A stretch of DNA of 50,290 nt from Gammaproteobacteria bacterium (lineage in GTDB: Bacteria; Pseudomonadota; Gammaproteobacteria; GRL18), in the NCBI GenBank assembly GCA_027012135.1, contig JALUZF010000262.1:1-50290 (forward strand). The letters are read 5' to 3'. The position numbers and the translations under genes are program-made. Each line of letters begins with the position of its first letter. Position 1 is the stretch's first letter. Under the pieces are notes generated by a model that was given only the letters and a program-made list of their open reading frames with translations, searched no databases and was not told the origin of the DNA. Shown one piece after another: positions 46,167 through 50,290 of the stretch.

Positions 46167-49013
46167 TTATTGAACTGTCATTATATTATGGATATCAGAA
46201 AAACGTCTGATCCAGGGTTTACTGCCGGAAATTTTGCCTTTCAGTTGCTGTGCAGCCTGTTCTGCTGAAGCCTTATTCGCATAACTTCCGTAAATAAGAA
46301 TATATAATGGTTTACCATTTTTCAGGTATTTAAAATACACCGCCTGATCATCCAGATGATATCTGGATATATAGGCTTTAATACTGCTTTCACTGCTTAA
46401 GGCAACCAGCTGTAAGGTATAATCGGCCGGACTCTGAGTCCATATCCAGGCTTCGTCTTTTGTTTTAGAAACGGCTTTAGAGACAGAACCAGAAATATTT
46501 ACAGGCACTGAATCAGGTCTGGCTTTGGTGACTTTGGAAGTTTCTGTAGCAGCGGTCTTTTTATTTTCCGCTAATTGCAATTTAATACTGGCAAATGTTC
46601 TTATCCAGGGCTTTGTTTTACGCAATTGCGGATTTAATCCTGAAACCGCCTTTTCTGCCGCCGGTTTTGTTGCAAATGAACCATAAATCAGGCTAAACCA
46701 GGTTTTTCCATCCCTTTGACTGGCAAAACGGGCAATATTACCCTGCAAAGCATATTTCTGGACAAAACCTTCGATGGCCTGCTGTTCGTAGGAGCTGAAT
46801 AACTGAACAGTATAAGCACTGTCTGGCTGCTGGCTAATCCACGCCTCCTGTTTTATTTGAGAGGAAACCGGTGTGCTGGCGATTTTAGTTTTCTGGTTTT
46901 CTTTAAGCTGATTTCTTACTGTAAATGAAAAATGGCTTGTTGCCCCGCTCTGAGGCTCTTTTGCCGTTACTTTCCATTTTCGTTCCTGGGTACCCGTCGT
47001 AATATACAGACGAATTTCATTACTGCTGATATATTTAAACTGCTCAGGCGATAAACTGGATGAAAAATGTTTATTATTTTTATCCCATTTTAATTCTATG
47101 ACTGTCTTTGGCGTAAACCCCTGCCCCTTAATTGTAATGATCTGACGTTTATTACTGCCCGGAACAGGCTCAGGTGCAATGGCTGTTATCGCCATATTAG
47201 CAATAAAAGGTTTAACTACATCAAAAACAAGCACACTGGAACGCTGCCCTCCGGGGTTTTCTGCAATTACCCGCCAGGTCTCTGTTTCTATGCCGGTAGT
47301 CAGCTGCAGTTTTACCTTATTGCTATTAATATACTGCCATTGCTCCGGGGTCTGAGCCGCTGAAAATATCTTGCTGTTTTTTCCCCAGGAGACAATGAGT
47401 CGGCTGTCCGGCTGAAGCTTACGGCCAATAATCGTAATAGTCTGGCGCTTACTGGAACCAATAACCGGCTCTGGTTCTACGGATTTAAGTTCTGGAATGC
47501 CTGCAGCCGATGAAGATTCTACCTGAATAGCATCATTCCTGTTCCGAGCTGCAGCCTGATCTGATAAGGATATACTAGCAGCGGTTTCTGCCTTCTGTTG
47601 CACGTTCTTCTGGTCTGGCTGCTGCTCTGATTTTTCAACCAGAAGCGGTTTAGAGGTATCTACCGGTTCAGACAATTCCGGAAGCTGGTTAACTTCCTGG
47701 GAAACTGTTTTTTCCTGCATGGGAACTGGAGCATTTAATACCTTTTTCGTTTCCTGATTTTTAACTGAACCGGCATCAGACTGTGCGGATGAAGAGTTCT
47801 GCTGCTTGGTCTTATTGCCTCCCGAATTATTATTTTGTACCGGCAGTTCCAGAGGAAGTAATTCTATTTGTTCTTCTTCAGTCAACTGCTTATTTTGACT
47901 CAAATCTGACGGATGATTAAAAACGCTGAAAATGACAATTATCGCAAGGACAACAACAGCAATAACAGCACTGGGGATCATCATGCGGGATAAAACAGAA
48001 GCTTGTTGAGGCGGTTCATTTTCTTCAGAGGAGGTTAAAAAATCAGACACCTCAGAATTATAGCTGTCCTCTTCACTTTCATTAAACTCCCCATCATGGG
48101 AAGACGGTTCTGTCAGTTTCTCGATTTCATCAAATTTTTCAGTCAGGCGATTCAGCTGTTGTTCGGCCTGGTCAATACGATCATCCTGTATATCAGCTTC
48201 CTGCCATAATGCTTCATCCTGCACTGCCACGGATTCTGTTGCAGCTGATTCATCTTCGGTAATATAGTCTGCCGCCTTGCCGCTGGAAGCCAGAAATTTA
48301 TTGGCATAAAAATCAACTTTTTCCGGTATTCCCTGTGAATCTTTAAAAATACTGTCAATAATACGGGGGGTAAATGGCGATTCCCGATCAAAACCGACAA
48401 TAGCCAGTTTGTGCCTCAAATAACCTGAAACTCCTTCTTTATCCAGTGCTTCCAGGTGAGCAATATGAATAGCATCCCGAAAAGCTCTGAGCTCAGACGA
48501 CTGCAGATTTTCTGTGATTTCCGCGCCGGCAAACAGGACAATTTTAATATAAGGTTCATCATCCTGCTGTTGCTGGGAAAGCTGTAGTAGAAAACGTATG
48601 GAATCAACAGAAAGATAGTGGGCATTATCCAGAAACAGGACCGGTTTAAAACCCAGTTGCAGGGTATCACTTAACTGGTTTTCAAGGGCTTCAAGTAGCT
48701 CTTCACCTGCGTCTATCTTCCCGCCGAAGGCTTCCAGAATCTCATGGATTAAGGATAAGGTGTCCACCTGCTCATTTACCTGGATAGTGGCAATACGCCA
48801 GTTATTATCCAGGCGATGTGCCAGAGTGTTAAGTAAGTGTGACTTACCCATACCCGGATCACCGATAATAACCTGTACATTACTGGAAAACTCTATCTGG
48901 TGTTCGGTAGCTTCCAGGATCTGGGCACGATTTTGATCGGCATAATAATAACGATAGTCGTTATTTTTTTTAAAAGGATTGTCTTTCAGACCAAGGTTAT
49001 CCAGGTGCGGCAC
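46167..49013 (-). CDS. damX: DamX-like AAA ATPase with tandem Ig-like and SPOR domains
   Basis: A 948-residue protein much larger than enteric DamX. Order: cytoplasmic ExeA/GspA-type ATPase (about 1-240; Walker A GDPGMGKS at 51-58, Walker B VLFLDNAH), an acidic linker, one membrane segment (about 347-365), a long Gln/Ser-rich stretch, two related beta-rich repeats (about 511-600 and 613-700; PEPVxGSxKRQxITIxG...W), then two related SPOR domains (about 723-805 and 855-945). SPOR binds septal glycan. The start is GTG 49013 with GGAG. The aroB-damX-gltB order matches other Gammaproteobacteria. The gene symbol rests on this context and the SPOR/ATPase layout. Confidence 0.85.
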   Translation of the reverse strand: MPHLDNLGLKDNPFKKNNDYRYYYADQNRAQILEATEHQIEFSSNVQVIIGDPGMGKSHLLNTLAHRLDNNWRIATIQVNEQVDTLSLIHEILEAFGGKIDAGEELLEALENQLSDTLQLGFKPVLFLDNAHYLSVDSIRFLLQLSQQQQDDEPYIKIVLFAGAEITENLQSSELRAFRDAIHIAHLEALDKEGVSGYLRHKLAIVGFDRESPFTPRIIDSIFKDSQGIPEKVDFYANKFLASSGKAADYITEDESAATESVAVQDEALWQEADIQDDRIDQAEQQLNRLTEKFDEIEKLTEPSSHDGEFNESEEDSYNSEVSDFLTSSEENEPPQQASVLSRMMIPSAVIAVVVLAIIVIFSVFNHPSDLSQNKQLTEEEQIELLPLELPVQNNNSGGNKTKQQNSSSAQSDAGSVKNQETKKVLNAPVPMQEKTVSQEVNQLPELSEPVDTSKPLLVEKSEQQPDQKNVQQKAETAASISLSDQAAARNRNDAIQVESSSAAGIPELKSVEPEPVIGSSKRQTITIIGRKLQPDSRLIVSWGKNSKIFSAAQTPEQWQYINSNKVKLQLTTGIETETWRVIAENPGGQRSSVLVFDVVKPFIANMAITAIAPEPVPGSNKRQIITIKGQGFTPKTVIELKWDKNNKHFSSSLSPEQFKYISSNEIRLYITTGTQERKWKVTAKEPQSGATSHFSFTVRNQLKENQKTKIASTPVSSQIKQEAWISQQPDSAYTVQLFSSYEQQAIEGFVQKYALQGNIARFASQRDGKTWFSLIYGSFATKPAAEKAVSGLNPQLRKTKPWIRTFASIKLQLAENKKTAATETSKVTKARPDSVPVNISGSVSKAVSKTKDEAWIWTQSPADYTLQLVALSSESSIKAYISRYHLDDQAVYFKYLKNGKPLYILIYGSYANKASAEQAAQQLKGKISGSKPWIRRFSDIHNIMTVQ

Positions 49014-49039
49014 AGGTTAACTCCATGTAGGGGTATGCA

Positions 49040-49123
49040 GTGTTGAGTGTTAAGTGTTAAGTGTTAAGTGTTAAGTGTTAAGTGTTAAGTGTTAAGTGTT
49101 AAGTGTTAAGTGTTAAGTGTTAA
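49040..49123 (+). repeat. heptamer array E: GTGTTGA plus 11 x GTGTTAA
   Basis: Twelve tandem units without interruption, the longest array in the window. The first unit, GTGTTGA, is intermediate between the GCGTTGA and GTGTTAA types; the other eleven are identical. It fills most of the gap between aroB and the damX-like gene, both on the minus strand, and would be transcribed as TTAACAC repeats. No GAAAGAGCA tail is present. Confidence 0.95.
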
Positions 49124-49140
49124 GTTATTATGGTGTTTTT

Positions 49141-50235
49141 TCAGGCTGTAGCAAAGGTTTTTATTGTTTCGTTCAGTTTTTCTATGTCAAAATCGGCTGT
49201 AATAAAGCTTTGCCCCAGTTCTTTTATTAATACCAGGTGTAATTGTCCGTCCAGTACTTTTTTGTCGCCGGCCATCAGGCTGAGAAACTGTTGTGCAGTA
49301 ATACGGGCATCGGTATCTGTTGGCACACTGACCGGCAGACCGGCTTTTTGAATTAACGCGCTTATCTGTTGCTGCACATCATCGTTTATCCAGCCGTGTC
49401 TGACGGATAAATCAGCTGCCATTACCATACCAATGGCTACCGCTTCCCCGTGTAAACAGTTGCCGTATCCCAGAGCGGTCTCTATGGCATGACCAAAGGT
49501 ATGACCAAGGTTTAACAAGGCTCTTTGTCCGGCTTCTTTTTCATCGGCAGCAACAATATCAGCCTTGTCCTGACAGGAAAATTCAATAGCATAGGCCAGT
49601 GCTTCCGGCTCCCTCTGTACCAGTCGTGGCATATTATCAGACAACCAGGTGAAAAACTCGCGACTGTTGATGAGGGCATATTTAATCACTTCTGCCAATC
49701 CTGCGCTGAGCTGCCTTTCATCTAAGGTGTTCAGGGTATTGGTATCGGCAATGACACACTGGGGCTGGTGAAAAGCGCCTATCATGTTCTTGCCCAGAGG
49801 ATGGTTTACACCGGTTTTACCGCCTACGGAAGAATCTACCTGGGCCAGTAAGGTTGTGGGGATCTGGATAAAATTTACACCACGTCGATAAATAGCCGCA
49901 GCAAATCCCGTCATATCTCCAATTACACCACCGCCAAGAGCAATAAGGGTGACCCGGCGATCAAACTGCTTTTCCATAAGTCGGTCGATAACAGGCATAA
50001 TGCCTTCCCAGGTTTTATAAACTTCACCGTCAGGCAGAATAACCGTTTCACATTGATAGTCTGTCAGACCGCTGAGTGTTTTTTCCAGGTACAAAGGCGC
50101 TATTGTTTCATTAGTAACAACGACAACCTGCTTACCGGCTATATAGGGCGATAACAGAGCAGAATCACCTAGAATGTCCTGTCCGATAAAAATAGGATAA
50201 CTGCGTTCACCTAAATCAACATTTAATGTAATCAT
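49141..50235 (-). CDS. aroB: 3-dehydroquinate synthase
   Basis: AroB cyclises DAHP to 3-dehydroquinate, the second shikimate step, using NAD and a divalent metal. The 364-residue protein has the NAD motif [47 protein letters not shown], the metal region AEVIKYALI with the conserved Glu-Lys, and metal-ligand histidines in [12 protein letters not shown] and [13 protein letters not shown] 50235. Repeats flank both sides of the gene. aroK would be expected just beyond the window. Confidence 0.97.
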   Translation of the reverse strand: MITLNVDLGERSYPIFIGQDILGDSALLSPYIAGKQVVVVTNETIAPLYLEKTLSGLTDYQCETVILPDGEVYKTWEGIMPVIDRLMEKQFDRRVTLIALGGGVIGDMTGFAAAIYRRGVNFIQIPTTLLAQVDSSVGGKTGVNHPLGKNMIGAFHQPQCVIADTNTLNTLDERQLSAGLAEVIKYALINSREFFTWLSDNMPRLVQREPEALAYAIEFSCQDKADIVAADEKEAGQRALLNLGHTFGHAIETALGYGNCLHGEAVAIGMVMAADLSVRHGWINDDVQQQISALIQKAGLPVSVPTDTDARITAQQFLSLMAGDKKVLDGQLHLVLIKELGQSFITADFDIEKLNETIKTFATA

Positions 50236-50246
50236 AAAAAAACAGA

Positions 50247-50274
50247 GCGTTCAGCGTTAAGCATTCAGCGTTCA
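50247..50274 (+). repeat. heptamer array F: four mixed units upstream of aroB
   Basis: GCGTTCA, GCGTTAA, GCATTCA, GCGTTCA (50247-50274), then GATAAAAAAC. The units mix the variants seen in other arrays. It begins 12 nt upstream of the aroB start codon, so on the minus strand it covers the place where the ribosome-binding site or promoter would be. Confidence 0.85.
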
Positions 50275-50290
50275 GATAAAAAACAAATTA

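Overview
The window is a gammaproteobacterial chromosome segment of moderate GC, nearly all of it housekeeping backbone in gene orders known from many Gammaproteobacteria. Examples are the inverted macromolecular-synthesis cluster (rpsU-yqeY-dnaG beside tsaD-plsY-folB-folK), uppP/cca, yifB with ubiK-glnK-amtB, argS with an FtsN-like SPOR gene, priA, and aroB-damX-gltB-gltD-hemE. NnrS, SirB, an AmmeMemoRadiSam set, a PEP-CTERM protein and a TauE exporter point to a free-living, environmental, non-enteric lineage. I cannot assign genus or family. No prophage, transposase, rRNA, tRNA or CRISPR array was recognised.

Layout. 1-2.1 kb: dnaG (cut by the window edge), yqeY and rpsU on the minus strand. 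2.1-6.8 kb: a structured intergenic element, tsaD, plsY, nnrS with a hairpin leader and an FNR/NNR-like box, a SirB-like gene, folB-folK. 6.8-11.1 kb: a cNMP/HDOD protein, then AmmeMemoRadiSam with amrS divergent from amrB-amrA across a 180-bp near-palindrome. 11.1-20.3 kb: ridA, a pteridine reductase, a MidA-type methyltransferase, uppP, a VanZ-like gene, cca, an NDUFA9-like protein, an Fe-type alcohol dehydrogenase and yifB. 20.4-26.0 kb: a four-gene signalling operon on the minus strand (TonB-dependent receptor, YfiR/DUF4154 protein, CHASE8-like hybrid histidine kinase with Hpt, small secreted coiled-coil protein), lying between yifB and ubiK. 26.1-28.4 kb: ubiK and glnK-amtB, the latter with NtrC-like sites and a sigma-54 promoter. 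28.6-36.9 kb: a DUF4124 protein, an OmpA lipoprotein, a CWC protein/TauE pair, FtsN-like/argS, a PEP-CTERM protein behind a sigma-54-like promoter, priA. 37.0-50.3 kb: a fructosamine kinase, a FliL-like protein, hemE, gltD, gltB, a large DamX-like ATPase and aroB.

The most unusual feature is a family of tandem heptanucleotide arrays (GCGTTGA, GTGTTAA, GCGTTCA, GCGCTGA) at six sites, several ending in the same tail, GAAAGAGCA. They occur only at gene borders; one supplies the hemE stop codon. Coding DNA beside several arrays is G/T-rich on the strand that reads GCGTTGA. The other main leads are the YfiR/CHASE8-kinase/TonB-receptor operon, the two large intergenic fold-back elements (2125-2246 and 9438-9617), the expanded DamX, and the two sigma-54-type promoters.
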